From NCBI GenBank assembly GCA_029962745.1, contig JAPZVO010000025.1:313520-377519 (forward strand): 64,000 nt of DNA, in the 5' to 3' direction. The notes beneath the pieces were generated by a model. That model was not told where the DNA came from and did no database searches. It saw nothing but the letters and a program-made list of their open reading frames with translations. Of this stretch, positions 63,956 through 64,000 are shown piece after piece. Source of the stretch: Echinometra lucunter (lineage: Eukaryota; Echinodermata; Echinoidea; Camarodonta; Echinometridae). The position numbers and the translations under genes are program-made. How positions within the stretch are numbered: position 1 is the stretch's first letter; each line of letters begins with the position of its first letter.

Positions 63956-64000
63956 GACAATGACACTGTATAGTGTTTTTTTTTTTTCATTCAAAGAGAT

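Overview
This is nuclear DNA of an animal, most likely a marine deuterostome invertebrate. An echinoderm such as a sea urchin or sea star is my best guess, but nothing in the window proves the species. The reasons are intron-rich immunoglobulin (Ig) genes, Ty3/gypsy and LINE fragments, many short terminal-inverted-repeat elements (MITEs), tRNA-derived SINEs and abundant microsatellites. There are no bacterial features. One run of exactly 500 N (14120-14619) marks a scaffold gap.

The core of the window is a cluster of three Ig-superfamily cell-surface genes, which I read from splice sites, reading phases and comparison between copies. Gene 1 (minus, about 24.4 kb down to 3.8 kb) and gene 2 (minus, 57.4 kb down to 43.5 kb) are paralogues: one V-type Ig exon, a Thr/Ser-rich mucin-like stalk exon made of short tandem repeats, one or more small stalk exons, and a terminal exon with a hydrophobic C-terminus. 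The clear internal exons all start and end in phase 1. Gene 2's tail looks like a GPI-anchor signal. Gene 3 (plus, 28.3 to 38.2 kb), lying between them, is a different receptor: two Ig domains each split over two exons, a six-cysteine exon, a transmembrane exon, and a cytoplasmic tail with an ITIM (VVYVNV) and an ITSM-like motif (TTYSDL) 30 residues apart. The signal-peptide exons were not found for any of the three. The arrangement suggests an inhibitory-type immune receptor between two anchored ligand- or decoy-like V-Ig/mucin proteins. That functional reading is inference.

Layout: 0-2.6 kb, decayed Ty3/gypsy pol (minus). 3.8-24.4 kb, gene 1, with a block (5180-14119) repeated almost identically at 14620-23572 on the two sides of the N gap; most likely two unmerged overlapping contigs, not a true duplication. 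24.4-28.3 kb, 5' intergenic region between genes 1 and 3. 28.3-40.4 kb, gene 3 and its presumed 3' UTR. 40.5-43.5 kb, foldback elements and a 0.7-kb polypyrimidine tract. 43.5-57.4 kb, gene 2, whose introns hold degenerate tandem repeats, a 1.57-kb palindrome, a SINE and a complete but internally deleted LTR retrotransposon (53309-56312). 57.4-64 kb, repeats only: MITEs, a foldback, a LINE whose endonuclease region is fused to its 3' end, and ~370-bp degenerate tandem repeats.
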